Shown piece after piece: positions 27,728 through 37,800 of a DNA stretch of 64,000 nucleotides. The stretch comes from Nanoperiomorbus sp963544155 (GTDB lineage Bacteria > Patescibacteriota > Saccharimonadia > Saccharimonadales > Saccharimonadaceae). Both the position numbers and the translations under genes were made by a program. The stretch spans positions 1 through 64,000 of the forward strand of contig CAUUDW010000004.1 of NCBI GenBank assembly GCA_963544155.1, written 5' to 3'. How positions within the stretch are numbered: position 1 is the stretch's first letter; each line of letters opens with the position of its first letter. The notes beneath the pieces were generated by a model, which worked only from the letters and a program-made list of their open reading frames with translations, had not been told where the DNA came from and searched no databases.

Positions 27728-27976
27728 TTCGTTCCTTTTCACCCCCAGACGGCACTTTATCTTTCGCCTATTAATGATTAACAAATTTTATAGAAACTAG
27801 TCTTCCATGATTAGCCCTTGCAGATCGCCCGCATCGGGGAGCGACTGAGAACAACTTGTCGATTAGCACATATCTCCCACAACACATTCATTATATCACT
27901 CGTAACAGCGGGGTAGGGTAATAGCTGCGAACTATTAATGACAAACAATACATTCTGCTTATGCTATCATAAGTAC
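27728..27976. other. Divergent promoter region
   Basis: About 250 nt separating the minus-strand DUF262 gene from the plus-strand sce7726-like gene. TGC-TATCAT (27965-27970) drives the latter. No other feature is seen. Confidence 0.4.
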
Positions 27977-28570
27977 ATGAGTAAGATGCATGCGAATATA
28001 AAAACAAATGATAAAACAATTCGTAAAGAACTAATAAAAGCACTACTTGAACTAGACGGTACACTGGGTGTGGTGCAGGAGCTTGAGATTGCAAGGGGCA
28101 GAGTCAGGGCTGACGTCGTTAGATTATCTAATTGTAGTATTCATGCCTACGAGATTAAGAGTGACCTTGATACATTACGTCGCCTACCAAAGCAAATACA
28201 GCACTACAACGAAGTATTCTCAACGATCACGCTTGTCGTTGGCATTGATCACATCGTTGAAGCACTCTATGTCATACCTGATTGGTGGGGTGTAATAGTA
28301 GCTGAATTCAATGATACTAAGTTGCGGTTAAATCCTATACGGCAAGTACAGCAAAACAACCATACAGACTACGAAGCTATATCCGATCTGCTGCAGAAGC
28401 ATGAGCTAATGAAAATATTAGATATGTATAGCACTAACAGCAACCGCTATGACATGTCAAAACAGATGCTTATTCAGGAAGCACAACAGGAAGTCAGCAA
28501 GGAGTCTCTGGTTGCACAGCTCACTAGCACTCTCCACACCAGAGATAAACAATTAGCATTAAATTCGTAA
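27977..28570 (+). CDS. sce7726-like protein (nuclease-fold candidate)
   Basis: 197 aa. Conserved stretch: QELEIARGRVRADVV followed by AYEIKSDLDTL and RLPKQIQHY. The E, RAD and EIK elements resemble a PD-(D/E)XK core, as in sce7726-family proteins. ATG 27977 lies 6 nt after TATCAT, so the longer frame to 27938 is rejected. The 3' end overlaps the convergent T4-beta gene by 12 nt. Function unknown; found here among defence-type genes. Confidence 0.65.
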   Translation: MSKMHANIKTNDKTIRKELIKALLELDGTLGVVQELEIARGRVRADVVRLSNCSIHAYEIKSDLDTLRRLPKQIQHYNEVFSTITLVVGIDHIVEALYVIPDWWGVIVAEFNDTKLRLNPIRQVQQNNHTDYEAISDLLQKHELMKILDMYSTNSNRYDMSKQMLIQEAQQEVSKESLVAQLTSTLHTRDKQLALNS

Positions 28571-29608
28571 GTTATCCTTTAGTACAACCGTTATGTGGTG
28601 ATTTACGCTCCAGGCGACCCAACCGGTCGAGTTGCCCGGTGAGAGTTCCCCATACGTTTCGGGGTTAGTCCCACTATCAAGACATCTCTTAAGTTGGTTC
28701 GCTTTTTCCGTGATAGCTTCATCACCCCAGCAGTAGCTTTCTGAATATGCATCGGAGTATAGCTCTCTTATATTCATTGCGTGGACAAGATATTTGAATG
28801 GCTTATCCTCTTGTGTTCCACGAAATACCTGAAAATCGTTCTCAAGTGTATAACGAACGCTTATTGACCCACGAGAAAAACCCTTGCTTATGTTGTCCGG
28901 ATTCCTTACGGTATAATCAGAATATACAATATTTCTACCGCATATTGTTTTGTTCTTTTTCCACAGTTCTAGCTCTGTACGATTTAGCAGGTTATCTTCG
29001 TTCGGTCGAAATCCTTCTAGGTTCGGAGGAAAGCTCCCGGCTGCAACAATGACATTTCGCCAATCATCAAAAGATATAGTATCAGCAATTTTTTCAAGTA
29101 CTGTCTTGTAGGTTTGTGTCTTACCCTCCAAATATCCAAAGTCTACTATAAGATCAACTTTGTTTTTTGCTATTGCAAAGTATTTCAATTTAAGCTTTAC
29201 TTCTTCAATGAATAATGAAAAATCAAGATCTTGCTTGATAATAATCCTCAAAGCAAAGCCATTATTATATGCCCCTACGACATTCTTAATTCCCTCCATT
29301 ATAATTTGTTGACTGTTTAGAGAAACTACTGGAATTATATCTATATCTTGATTATTCGAAACAATATTATCTAAAGCTCTGCGTGCAAAACTTTTTGGTC
29401 GATGACGGACGTCTAGATACGCTGTTCTGTGCCAGAATTTAGAGATATCGTTTGGTAAGTCTTCAGGATTATCTCCTTCGTCATTAACTAGCTCAATGAG
29501 TGGTATGATTAATTTTTGTAGCCGATCAGGTAAGTTTCTTAAAGCGAGCTTCTCACCCTTCCGCCACTTCAAAACAGGAACATAAACAGGGTCTACTTCT
29601 TCTACCAT
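28559..29608 (-). CDS. T4 beta protein family member
   Basis: 349 aa. The pattern YVPVLKWRKGEKLALRNL, IPLIELV, YLDVRH, PVVSL, RIIIKQDLD, LIVDFGYL and WRNVIVAAGSFP matches the bacteriophage T4 beta protein family (PF14350), a probable TIM-barrel fold. It overlaps the HigA-ImmA gene by 7 nt, with ribosome binding site GAGGAT, so it is the third gene of the toxin-antitoxin operon. Its role is unknown; it may be an accessory effector. Confidence 0.7.
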   Translation of the reverse strand: MVEEVDPVYVPVLKWRKGEKLALRNLPDRLQKLIIPLIELVNDEGDNPEDLPNDISKFWHRTAYLDVRHRPKSFARRALDNIVSNNQDIDIIPVVSLNSQQIIMEGIKNVVGAYNNGFALRIIIKQDLDFSLFIEEVKLKLKYFAIAKNKVDLIVDFGYLEGKTQTYKTVLEKIADTISFDDWRNVIVAAGSFPPNLEGFRPNEDNLLNRTELELWKKNKTICGRNIVYSDYTVRNPDNISKGFSRGSISVRYTLENDFQVFRGTQEDKPFKYLVHAMNIRELYSDAYSESYCWGDEAITEKANQLKRCLDSGTNPETYGELSPGNSTGWVAWSVNHHITVVLKDNLRI

Positions 29609-30813
29609 ATCTTATCCTCAAACAGGTAACGCACTTTTTCTTCGCCATTGACAATATCACTATGCGTAGACCAATTTTTTGAATCATAGCGAATGCGACC
29701 AGCGACAATACTTGGATGAACCCCAATCCTTTCTGCAAATCTTTTTACAAGTGTTGGCGTTGAACCATAGCGTAGGGGGCTAGTTTTCCATATGCTTGAC
29801 GGAATAAGAAGCTCGCTAGCAAACTGATCAGCCTCACTTTCTAATTTTGAAACTTCCGTCTTCTTTTCAAATAGTTGGTCGTAGAATGCGTTATAGTCAG
29901 ACTCGCTATGCAGATAGACATGTGCAAGCTCATGTGCAAGTGTAAACCAAAAATTATCAAGTCTATCAAAGCGAACAGTCAAGCCAATGGTAGCGTTGTT
30001 TTTGGTAAATAAGGTTGCCCCATCAAGCCGTGTACTAGGTAGATGTGGCTCAATAACAACAACCACTCCGAACTCTCTTAGTGCTAAAATCACTTTTTTT
30101 ACACCGTCGTCCTGCGAGCTTAGCTTGAAGAGTTCGCTTAATCGTTCTTGTGATAAGCTGCTTTTATCATAGGCGGCTACATTATTGTTGCTAATTATTT
30201 CTTGTGCTTCGCTTAATACCTTCCTCTTCCATGCTTCCATGTGATATTTGTCGGTATTGTCTATATTGTGGTAGTTTGTCTGTCGCAGCAGAGCTACCGA
30301 CATAGAATCTTGCCCAGAAAAGAGCGCTTTAAGCAACCCTCTATCAAGTATCTCCTTTGGAGTAAGATTAGTATTATCTCGACCGAAATATCCCCTTTGT
30401 GCCATGATTCTTAACGTTTTTGAACTCCACCGTTTATTACGTTTCTGAGCACTAGATCCCACTAATATGGAGGCGGGTATCCCCAGCCCCTCTTCAATGT
30501 TCTTAATCATGGGAACGGTAAGTGGTCGTTTACCGGATAATATTTCAGATACACGGCTACGAGAACCGAAGTAGTCAACGAGATCTTTATCTTTGAGTCC
30601 AAGTTGATCCATGCGTAATTTTATGGCTTCTATCGGATCTACTTCATATTCCGGAAGGTTTGCATTCTCAAAGTTTTCGATAAGATCAGTGAGGATACGT
30701 ATTTTTGTGTCCTCCGGTGTACCAACTGCCGGATTTGCTTCAATGAGGTCAGATAAAAGGGTAATTGCCTCGTTGTAGTCATCTCGATTTCTAATCGGTT
30801 TTATATCGCTCAT
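29602..30813 (-). CDS. HigA-like antitoxin fused to ImmA/IrrE peptidase
   Basis: 403 aa. Residues 1-120 form a HigA-type region (PIRNRDDYNEAITLLSDLIE) and XRE helix-turn-helix (VDYFGSRSRVSEILSGKRPLT). The C-terminal half has the zinc peptidase motif LAHELAHVYLH (HExxH). Start ATG 30813 follows GGAGAATAAA and overlaps the higB stop (ATGA). Fusion of an antitoxin-type repressor with a peptidase suggests it senses a signal and self-cleaves or cuts a repressor; that is inference. Confidence 0.85.
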   Translation of the reverse strand: MSDIKPIRNRDDYNEAITLLSDLIEANPAVGTPEDTKIRILTDLIENFENANLPEYEVDPIEAIKLRMDQLGLKDKDLVDYFGSRSRVSEILSGKRPLTVPMIKNIEEGLGIPASILVGSSAQKRNKRWSSKTLRIMAQRGYFGRDNTNLTPKEILDRGLLKALFSGQDSMSVALLRQTNYHNIDNTDKYHMEAWKRKVLSEAQEIISNNNVAAYDKSSLSQERLSELFKLSSQDDGVKKVILALREFGVVVVIEPHLPSTRLDGATLFTKNNATIGLTVRFDRLDNFWFTLAHELAHVYLHSESDYNAFYDQLFEKKTEVSKLESEADQFASELLIPSSIWKTSPLRYGSTPTLVKRFAERIGVHPSIVAGRIRYDSKNWSTHSDIVNGEEKVRYLFEDKIW

Positions 30814-31118
30814 TTTATTCTCCAAGCATTATATTCGCTATGTGTTCCTGCTTTCTCAATTACCACTATCTTGCGTTGATAGTCAATTGTTGTAAGTATG
30901 CGATACTTGTTACCCTTGATATTAAATATAGCTTTATTACTTCCCGGAAAATCAGCTGAACCATAGCGTTGCTTGACGTCGTGTGGACTATCCCATGAAC
31001 AGACCTCTACGTCAGCACACCAGGCGTCAATTTGTTTTACTACGTCAGAGTGCTCTTGCTTGAGATCCTCCAGTATCATTCGTCCTATCAATCGCATATT
31101 GTGATTTACTTTTCCCAT
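30810..31118 (-). CDS. HigB-type toxin (RelE-like mRNA interferase)
   Basis: 102 aa from ATG 31118. The HigB pattern is clear: WDSPHDVKQRYG, AIFNIKGNKYRILT, and GTHSEYNAW at the end. It cleaves ribosome-bound mRNA in characterised relatives. The longer frame (31136) is unlikely because its ATG overlaps the -10 box; ATG 31097 (MRLIGRM) is also possible and matches the usual family start. First gene of a three-gene operon. Confidence 0.85.
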   Translation of the reverse strand: MGKVNHNMRLIGRMILEDLKQEHSDVVKQIDAWCADVEVCSWDSPHDVKQRYGSADFPGSNKAIFNIKGNKYRILTTIDYQRKIVVIEKAGTHSEYNAWRIK

Positions 31119-31134
31119 TTTGGTAACATTGTCC

Positions 31135-31163
31135 ATATTAGCTGCTATTCATATTATTGTCAA
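31135..31163 (-). promoter_or_regulatory. Promoter of the higB operon
   Basis: Minus strand: TTGACA (31163-31158), exactly 17 nt, TAATAT (31140-31135). The most consensus-like -35/-10 pair in the window, unlike the -35-less leaderless promoters elsewhere. Confidence 0.7.
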
Positions 31164-31212
31164 CACCCCACCCACATTATCTCAGGCAATAGCTATAAAT
31201 AGCCCGGCGTGG

Positions 31213-31218
31213 TAGAAT
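31213..31218 (+). promoter_or_regulatory. -10 box of the DUF3592-like pair
   Basis: TGG-TAGAAT, 9 nt before ATG 31228. Confidence 0.45.
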
Positions 31219-31227
31219 CAGACTATT

Positions 31228-31857
31228 ATGACAAGGGGAAGAAAGAAGAAACTACAACAACACGTTCGCACGAGCATCGTCGCCCGAACCATCTACCGCA
31301 TTATCTGCGTCACGCTAGTAGTCGTCGGTGTCTTTGGGCTGTACCAGGCTCTTACCATCGCCGATAACTACGTCGCCTACACTAAGCGCACTACCACCAC
31401 CAAGGCAACCATCCGAGGGGTGAAGCGTACGACTGACCGCTACGGTAATGAGAGCTGTCGTGTGAAGTATGACTTCAAGCTTGGCGACAAAGAGTATAGC
31501 AGCAAGACCGGCTGGCAACCGGCTATCAATTACTCCGGCTGCTACATCAAGACTGCCGACGAGACAGCAAGGCAATCACAGCCGGGCAAGTACCGTGAAG
31601 TCAGTCAGGTCAAGCAAGCCACCATTCGCTACGATAAGCTCAACCCGGCTAACAACTCCTATGGTGATAATCAAAAAGATGAGGAGTGGCTACTCTTCAT
31701 CGCCGTTGCCACAGCCATCATTAGTGCTTTACCGCTGGGCATCGGCTTCGTTGGGCTGGTCGCTATCCATCGGGCTCTCGAGATTGAAGAGGATGCTCTG
31801 GAGGAAGACCAGCGAGCCACTCGCAAATCGAAAAAGGCGAAGTCAGAGAGGGATTAG
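31228..31857 (+). CDS. DUF3592-like membrane protein, copy 1
   Basis: 209 aa. Lys/Arg-rich cytoplasmic N-terminus, helix at about 22-45, an extracellular beta domain with two Cys (NESCRVKYDF, YSGCYIK), the DUF3592-type end VKQATIRYDKLNPANN, then a second helix (about 152-177) and a charged tail. Paralogous to the next gene, with the same plan and a 3-nt gap, so a tandem duplication. Confidence 0.7.
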   Translation: MTRGRKKKLQQHVRTSIVARTIYRIICVTLVVVGVFGLYQALTIADNYVAYTKRTTTTKATIRGVKRTTDRYGNESCRVKYDFKLGDKEYSSKTGWQPAINYSGCYIKTADETARQSQPGKYREVSQVKQATIRYDKLNPANNSYGDNQKDEEWLLFIAVATAIISALPLGIGFVGLVAIHRALEIEEDALEEDQRATRKSKKAKSERD

Positions 31858-31860
31858 TCC

Positions 31861-32574
31861 GTGACGCACAGCACCAGCCGTCGCCTCATCGGGATAATGT
31901 TTCGTCCCGCTTGCCAGATCTTGATCTTGATCGGGCTGGCTACTTTACTGCTGTCCGTCGTCACCATCTGGCAATACCAAGCCTCGACCAGGCGCACCAA
32001 GGAGACAAATGCCCGGGTAATCAGTGTGAATAAGATAACCGGTATCGGCGACGACGAACGTGGTCGCAACAATCAGGCCTGCCAGGTAGATTATCGTTTT
32101 CGGATCAAAGGCGATGAGTATACCGCCATCCTAGGTTATCGCGGCGAACCGACCACCGATAAATGTCGCCTCCATAGTGGGCAGTCAGTCAAGATCAAGT
32201 ACGACCCGAATCACCCCGCCAATAATGCTTATCTGCCCGATCACCAGAACTCGGGTAAGAAGACGCTTCGCCAAACTATCTTTGCCTCCGGCAGCATCGC
32301 CGCAACCGGCATCGTACCCATCATTATCGGGATGGTCGGGCTACGCATCGCCAAGCACCGACATACAGAGCGATGGCTCAATCGTATCTCGGCTGGACAC
32401 AGCGAAGATGGAGAGCCTAAGTCGCAAACAGATACCACCAACCAAGCGGAACACGATGCCAAACCGGCCGACCGAGTAGGAGTAGAAGCTACTAAGCCGA
32501 AGATCGGCAAGACTAAGAAAACCGCCAAAACTGCACCAAAATCCGGCAGCAAATCAAACAAGAAAAGCACCTAA
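31861..32574 (+). CDS. DUF3592-like membrane protein, copy 2
   Basis: 237 aa, GTG start 3 nt after the previous stop, with GAGAGG upstream. Same topology: helix (about 18-38), Cys-containing loop (NQACQVDYRF, DKCRLHSGQ), KIKYDPNHPANNAYLP, and a second helix (about 143-163). A Lys-rich tail of about 65 residues follows (KPKIGKTKKTAKTAP). The 3' end overlaps the convergent gene by 4 nt. Confidence 0.7.
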   Translation: MTHSTSRRLIGIMFRPACQILILIGLATLLLSVVTIWQYQASTRRTKETNARVISVNKITGIGDDERGRNNQACQVDYRFRIKGDEYTAILGYRGEPTTDKCRLHSGQSVKIKYDPNHPANNAYLPDHQNSGKKTLRQTIFASGSIAATGIVPIIIGMVGLRIAKHRHTERWLNRISAGHSEDGEPKSQTDTTNQAEHDAKPADRVGVEATKPKIGKTKKTAKTAPKSGSKSNKKST

Positions 32575-33059
32575 CTGGTCTGCAAGCGCCGATAGCTAAA
32601 CTTAACGCTAGGTCGCCAGCTACCCACTGCCGTAGGGTCGTATTGCTTGATCACACCACAGGTCACTTCTCCTATTTGCACCAGAGCGGGGCAGTAGGGC
32701 GCCATCGTCTTGTAGTAGAAGAGGTCTTCGCTGGTCACTACCATTCTACCCGGAAACATAGCGTTAAACTTGTCTCTGGCGACAGTGTCGAAATATGCTT
32801 CGTCGTCATGGGGCGGCAGGTACTTCAGTGCTTTTAGTCCCATCCGACTAACGATTTTGCGAGCGTCTCGCAAAGTCAGACGCATCGGCGAATCAATGAA
32901 GCAGTATAGCTGGTGCTTTTCACTCAGAAAGACAGTCGCCACGGCACTACGGCCGGCCGGTATCTGTCGGACGATGATCGACTGAATCTTAGTATCCAGC
33001 TTGAACTCCTCATAGATACGGCGCTCTAAGCTAACTTCATCGTACAGCTGATCATTCAT
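32571..33059 (-). CDS. Unknown soluble protein
   Basis: 162 aa, no recognised domain. Central part (SAVATVFLSEKHQLYCFIDS, LTLRDARKIVSRMGLKA) resembles an alpha/beta fold; no membrane segment. TAAAAT lies 10 nt before the ATG on the minus strand. It stands alone. Confidence 0.6.
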   Translation of the reverse strand: MNDQLYDEVSLERRIYEEFKLDTKIQSIIVRQIPAGRSAVATVFLSEKHQLYCFIDSPMRLTLRDARKIVSRMGLKALKYLPPHDDEAYFDTVARDKFNAMFPGRMVVTSEDLFYYKTMAPYCPALVQIGEVTCGVIKQYDPTAVGSWRPSVKFSYRRLQTS

Positions 33060-33271
33060 AACTACCGTAATTTTAACATATCCGGCGCTGACATATGGTG
33101 TTATTATGGTTATGAGTAGTGCTGTCTGTTTGGTCTTTCATGATACTACAAACATAGCACTATTCATTTTGCTTGAGGATTAGGTAGGGCTATGCGACAA
33201 AGCCAATAAATATATCGCTGGATTTAGAAAAGTATGTAACTACATCCAACAAAATAACGGAGGACTATTAC
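33060..33271. other. Intergenic gap
   Basis: 212 nt between divergent genes. It holds the promoter of the minus-strand gene at its left end and the ribosome binding site CGGAGGA of the CYTH gene at its right. Nothing else is evident. Confidence 0.4.
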
Positions 33272-33793
33272 GTGGAAACTGAACTAGAGCTAACTTACCT
33301 GGTTAAATCAATACCGAAAGAGGTTGCCGGTGTATCACCCAGCCATCTGCTTGATATCTACATTCCTGATACCCCGGGTCATGCTCATTTGCGTTTACGC
33401 CGGCAAGATGACCATTACGAGATAACCAAGAAGACGCCCATCAAGGATGGCGACGCCTCGGCTCAGGTAGAGCAGACCATTAGCCTGAGCGAAGATGAAT
33501 TCGAGGCACTTGCTATAGCTAGCCAAAAGAGAGTTGCTAAGGATCGGTATAAGATGCAGATTGACGGTAGTAAGGCCGAGCTTGACGTTTTTACCGGCAA
33601 GTTAGCCGGGCTAGTGCTAATTGATTTCGAATTTGATTCGCTTGACGCCAAGGCGTCGTTCATTCCGCCTGATTTTATCTTGGCAGATGTTACTCAAGAA
33701 GACTTCATCGCCGGCGGTTTGCTGGCCGGCAAGAGTTATGAAGATATCACTCCCGAGCTGGCTAGATTTGGCTATCAGCGCCTGCACTTATAG
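33272..33793 (+). CDS. CYTH-domain protein, second in window
   Basis: 173 aa, GTG start with GGAGGAC 9 nt upstream. Signature TELELTYL has Thr where ExExK has Lys; HLRLRRQDDHYEITKK, EQTISLSEDEFEAL, KDRYKMQIDG and DFEFDS supply the other tunnel strands. The Lys-to-Thr change may alter activity. Substrate unknown (triphosphates, or nucleotide cyclisation). Confidence 0.78.
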   Translation: METELELTYLVKSIPKEVAGVSPSHLLDIYIPDTPGHAHLRLRRQDDHYEITKKTPIKDGDASAQVEQTISLSEDEFEALAIASQKRVAKDRYKMQIDGSKAELDVFTGKLAGLVLIDFEFDSLDAKASFIPPDFILADVTQEDFIAGGLLAGKSYEDITPELARFGYQRLHL

Positions 33794-34080
33794 CCACCAT
33801 TTTATCTTCTTTGCGTACAACAGCTTGCGCTATAGGGTAGCCATCCTTATTGGATAGCCCAAACTGGCTGGCAGCTAGCAGGTAAGCAACCTTATACTAT
33901 CAGACAATTGCAACGTATGATTGCCTGTTAGCGCCAGCAATACTTAAGCCGTCAAAGCACACCAACTCAGAGCAATTAAGGCATTAATGTAGGAGTGTAT
34001 TTGCAGCCGCACCGCTTTATGCTATAAATAAATCTGTCTTAAACAATCAATGGTAGCAATACTACTCAAGAAAGAACATT
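33794..34080. other. Intergenic region, 287 nt
   Basis: No gene is seen. A stem GGGTAGCCATCC/TGGATAGCCC (33835-33860) lies 40 nt after the CYTH stop and could end transcription. A TATAAA-type -10 at about 34023 and AAGAAAGAAC before ATG 34081 belong to the next gene. Confidence 0.4.
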
Positions 34081-34740
34081 ATGACAGAAAGACCACTATT
34101 TATTGTTGCCAGCGCAAGCACCTCGGGCAAAAAAGAAGTGTTTGTGGCGACCGGCAACATGTCCAAGCTCAGCGACTACAAACTCTACCTTGGAGACGAA
34201 TATAAGCTGACATCGCCCAAATCAGACAACATTAAGATTGACGTTCCGGAAGGTATTGATTCCATTGAGGATAATGCTATCGCCAAAGCCAGGGCATACG
34301 CAGTTACAACGGGCAAGGTGTCGATCGGTGATGATACCGGCTTCTTTATTAAAGAGCTGAATGGCGAACCGGGCGTAGCGCTACGCCGATGGGGTGGTGA
34401 ACTACCGGAAAGCACTAGTAATGAAGCATTTTGGAAGTTCCTGCAGAAAAAGACCAAGAATCTGAAGAACTTTGATTGTTATTTCAAGCAATGCGTTGCC
34501 ATAGTCGCACCAAACGGAGCTTACGAAATCGTTTATAACGTGAATAATGGATTTCTTAATAAGGACAAATTGCGACGCCCATACAACAACTCCGGGTATC
34601 CTATTGGAGCGGCCTTTGAGTCATATAACCGCAATAAGACATGGGATGAGATGACCGATGGCGAGAAAAAAGAATTCGACAAGCAATTTATAAACGAGTT
34701 AAAAGAAAAAATTAATCGTGTCATGAAACAATCTAGCTAG
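34081..34740 (+). CDS. Ham1/RdgB-like NTP pyrophosphatase
   Basis: 219 aa. VFVATGNMSKLSDYK, EDNAIAKARAYAV, SIGDDTGFFIKEL and PGVALRRWGG match the Ham1 (ITPase) family that removes inosine, xanthosine or other non-canonical NTPs. A short N-terminal extension precedes the usual start. AT-rich codon use suggests acquisition. A second member sits at 46340. Confidence 0.82.
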   Translation: MTERPLFIVASASTSGKKEVFVATGNMSKLSDYKLYLGDEYKLTSPKSDNIKIDVPEGIDSIEDNAIAKARAYAVTTGKVSIGDDTGFFIKELNGEPGVALRRWGGELPESTSNEAFWKFLQKKTKNLKNFDCYFKQCVAIVAPNGAYEIVYNVNNGFLNKDKLRRPYNNSGYPIGAAFESYNRNKTWDEMTDGEKKEFDKQFINELKEKINRVMKQSS

Positions 34741-34790
34741 CTGCTCAGAAAAGCCGCTCATGTAGTCCAATAAAACCACCCAAGATGGGG

Positions 34791-34796
34791 TAGAAT
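34791..34796 (+). promoter_or_regulatory. -10 box of the helicase-nuclease gene
   Basis: TAGAAT, 6 nt before ATG 34803; no TGn extension. Confidence 0.5.
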
Positions 34797-34802
34797 ATAG
34801 TC

Positions 34803-37800
34803 ATGGATTATGAAGCTGAGTTTAGTAGGCGTCTTAAAGGATTAAATGCCCAGCAGCGGCAAGCTGTCGATATCATCAGCAGCCCCTTGATGGTGGTGGC
34901 CGGACCGGGCACCGGCAAGACTGAGCTTCTCGCCGTGCGGGCAGCCAATATCCTACATCAGACCGATGCCGACCCGTCAAACATCCTCTGCTTGACCTTC
35001 ACCGACTCCGGCTCGGCTAATATGGTGAAGCGCCTGGCTCAGATCATCGGCTCGACGGCTTACCAAGTAGAGATCCAAACTTTTCATAGCTTCGGCTCGA
35101 CGATTATCGGGCGCTTTGGCGAGTATTTTTACAGCGGCGCCAACTATCAGCCGGCCGACCAGCTAACTCAGGCCGAGATTCTGACTGAAATCATAGCCGG
35201 ACTCAGCTACGACAACCCCCTAGCCACGCTCAACCCTAGCGGTCAGCCAATCTACCTAAAGACTATACAGAAGCTCATCAGCGACTTTAAGAACTCGGGG
35301 CTAAGCCCTGACCAGCTGGAAGAGCTGGTTGATCAAGATCTGGACTTCTGTACCGGTATAGAACCCACCATCAATGAAGTATTTACTAAGGGCATCAGCA
35401 AGAAAACCATCTCCAAGTGTGATAACCTGCTGGTCGAGCTACGCCGGCTCGCCGCACAGACCCCGCCGTTAGCCCAGGCCATTACTCCGACCCTAGCTCA
35501 GATCATGGCTAATGACTTAGCAGAGGCTTACACTACAGCTAGTGACGACGGCAGCACCAAGCCGATCACCGCCTTCAAGAATCGCTGGGTCGGTAATAGC
35601 GACAACGGCACTAAGACGCTAAAGATCACCGAGCATTGTCGTAAGCTTAAGCTTGCCCTGGACATCTATCGTCAATACTTAGCCAAAATGGACGAGCGCC
35701 AACTATACGACTTTAACGACATGATCCTCCGAGTGATTCAAGCAATCACTGAACACCCCGGACTAAAGGCCACCCTGCAGGAGCAGTACCAGTATGTCAT
35801 GGTCGACGAATTTCAGGATACCAATGAAGCGCAGATGCGCTTACTTCATCTACTGACTGACTATGATGATCAGCCCAATCTGATGGTGGTGGGCGACGAC
35901 GACCAGGCTATCTACCGCTTCCAGGGGGCAGACATCGGCAATATTCAGACCTTTACTCGCCGTTTCCCCAAGCTGCGCCAGGTCAACCTGCAGACTAATT
36001 ATCGTAGCGGCACCGCCATCATTGAGCTGGCAGAGCAGGTAGCCGGCGATATCACCGAGCGCCTAACTAATGCCGACGGCACTCCTAAGCAGCTAGTGGC
36101 TCATCATAGCGACTACAAGTGCCGGATTGACTGGACAGTTGCCACCAGCCAAGCCGGTGAATTTAGCCATGTTGCCGGCAGAATCAAACAAGCAATTGAT
36201 CAGGGGGTGAAGCCGGCTCAGATCGCCGTCATCGCTCGTCGCCACAAGAGCCTGGTTCAGCTGACCGACTTTCTGACCGCTCTCAATATTCCTTTTACCT
36301 ACCAGCACCAGCAAAATGTCTTTGATTCCGAGTTGATTAAGCTGCTACTTAACTTAGCCCGAGCGGTAGTTTGCATCGCTCACAACAATGTCACCGACGC
36401 CAATGCTTATCTGCCGCATATTATTGCCAGCCCGGCTTTCGGCATCAGCGGGGAGGAGTTTTACCAGATCAGCCTGGATACCGAGGCGCAGTGGGGCAAT
36501 TGGTTTAAGGCTATCGCTAAGCACCAGCCCCGCCTAATTAGCTGGCTCAAAGAGCAGGCGCAACGCTCATTAGATAGCCCCCTAGAAGTCATGTGTGCCG
36601 AGCTGATGGGAATTACCGGGCTGCCGAACGACGAAGACGATTGGGGGGCAAGCCGACCGGACGACCCGGTATCTTTGGCTGAGAAAAAATATCGCTCGCC
36701 GATTTACCGGTACTATTTCGGAGCAGACAAGCTGGATCAAGACAGCCTAGCCTACTTAAACTTCCTCAGCGACTACACCACCTTGAGTCAAGCTCTGGAG
36801 CAGTACCGGCCTGACCGCAAAAATACTTTGAGCGACCTGTTGAAATTTGCCGACAGATATCAGGCGCTTAACGAGAGCCTCAGCTCAGTCGTCACTTATG
36901 GCACTTCTGAAGGTGTCCAGCTAATGACCGCCCACAAAGCCAAAGGGTTGGAATTCGACACCGTATACCTGATAGACGCCGAGAGTGAGGAGTGGGGAAG
37001 TAAGTGCAGAGAGAAAAATGCCATGATCAAGCTGCCACCTAATCTACCTCTAGATAATGCCGGCACTACCGACGACGAAAAGCGCCGTCTATTCTTCGTC
37101 GCCATCACCAGAGCCATGCGCCAGCTTCATCTATCATCACACTCCGGCCAGGGTAGCAAAGAGCTGAATCAGCTGGAATACGCCCTGGACTACATCCCGA
37201 CGACCGGCCTAGATGAGCCGGATACACCCGAAGCCACCAAGGAGTTAGCCACCAGTGCTTTTAGCTTCCTCTTAGACAGTAATCTCGACCGGAAGTCGCT
37301 CCTAGCCGACCGGCTGAGCAGCTACTCATTGTCAGCCAGCGACCTAAATGCCTTTACTGACTTGACTTATGGCGGTCCGGAGCGGTTCTTGCTCGACCGG
37401 CTCCTGCGCCTACCCGGAGTTCAGACCGTCAACCAGCTATTCGGTACCGCCATCCATGCCGTCATGCAGAGCCTACACAACTACGCCGGCAGCGAAGACC
37501 ACCCCGGCAAGCTACCACCGATCGAGCAGACCTATCAAGTCTTTCAAACTAGCTTCCGTACCACCAGCTTAGATGAAGCCACTGCCCGGAAATGGTCAGC
37601 CAAAGGTCGGGCGATAATAGACGCCTACTATGAAAAACGCTCCGAGAGCTTCCGCCCCAACCAGCGAGCCGAGCTCAGACTGGAGGCGACCATCTCTGAC
37701 GGCGTCAGGCTAAATGGCAAGCTGGACGCCGTCGAACTAGATAGTCAACGGCACCGAGCTATCATCACCGATTACAAGACCGGCAAGCCTTTCCCCAGCT

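Noticed and set aside
31097..31136. Longest higB frame starting at 31136
   Set aside because: Its ATG overlaps the TAATAT -10 box, so it would not be on the transcript.
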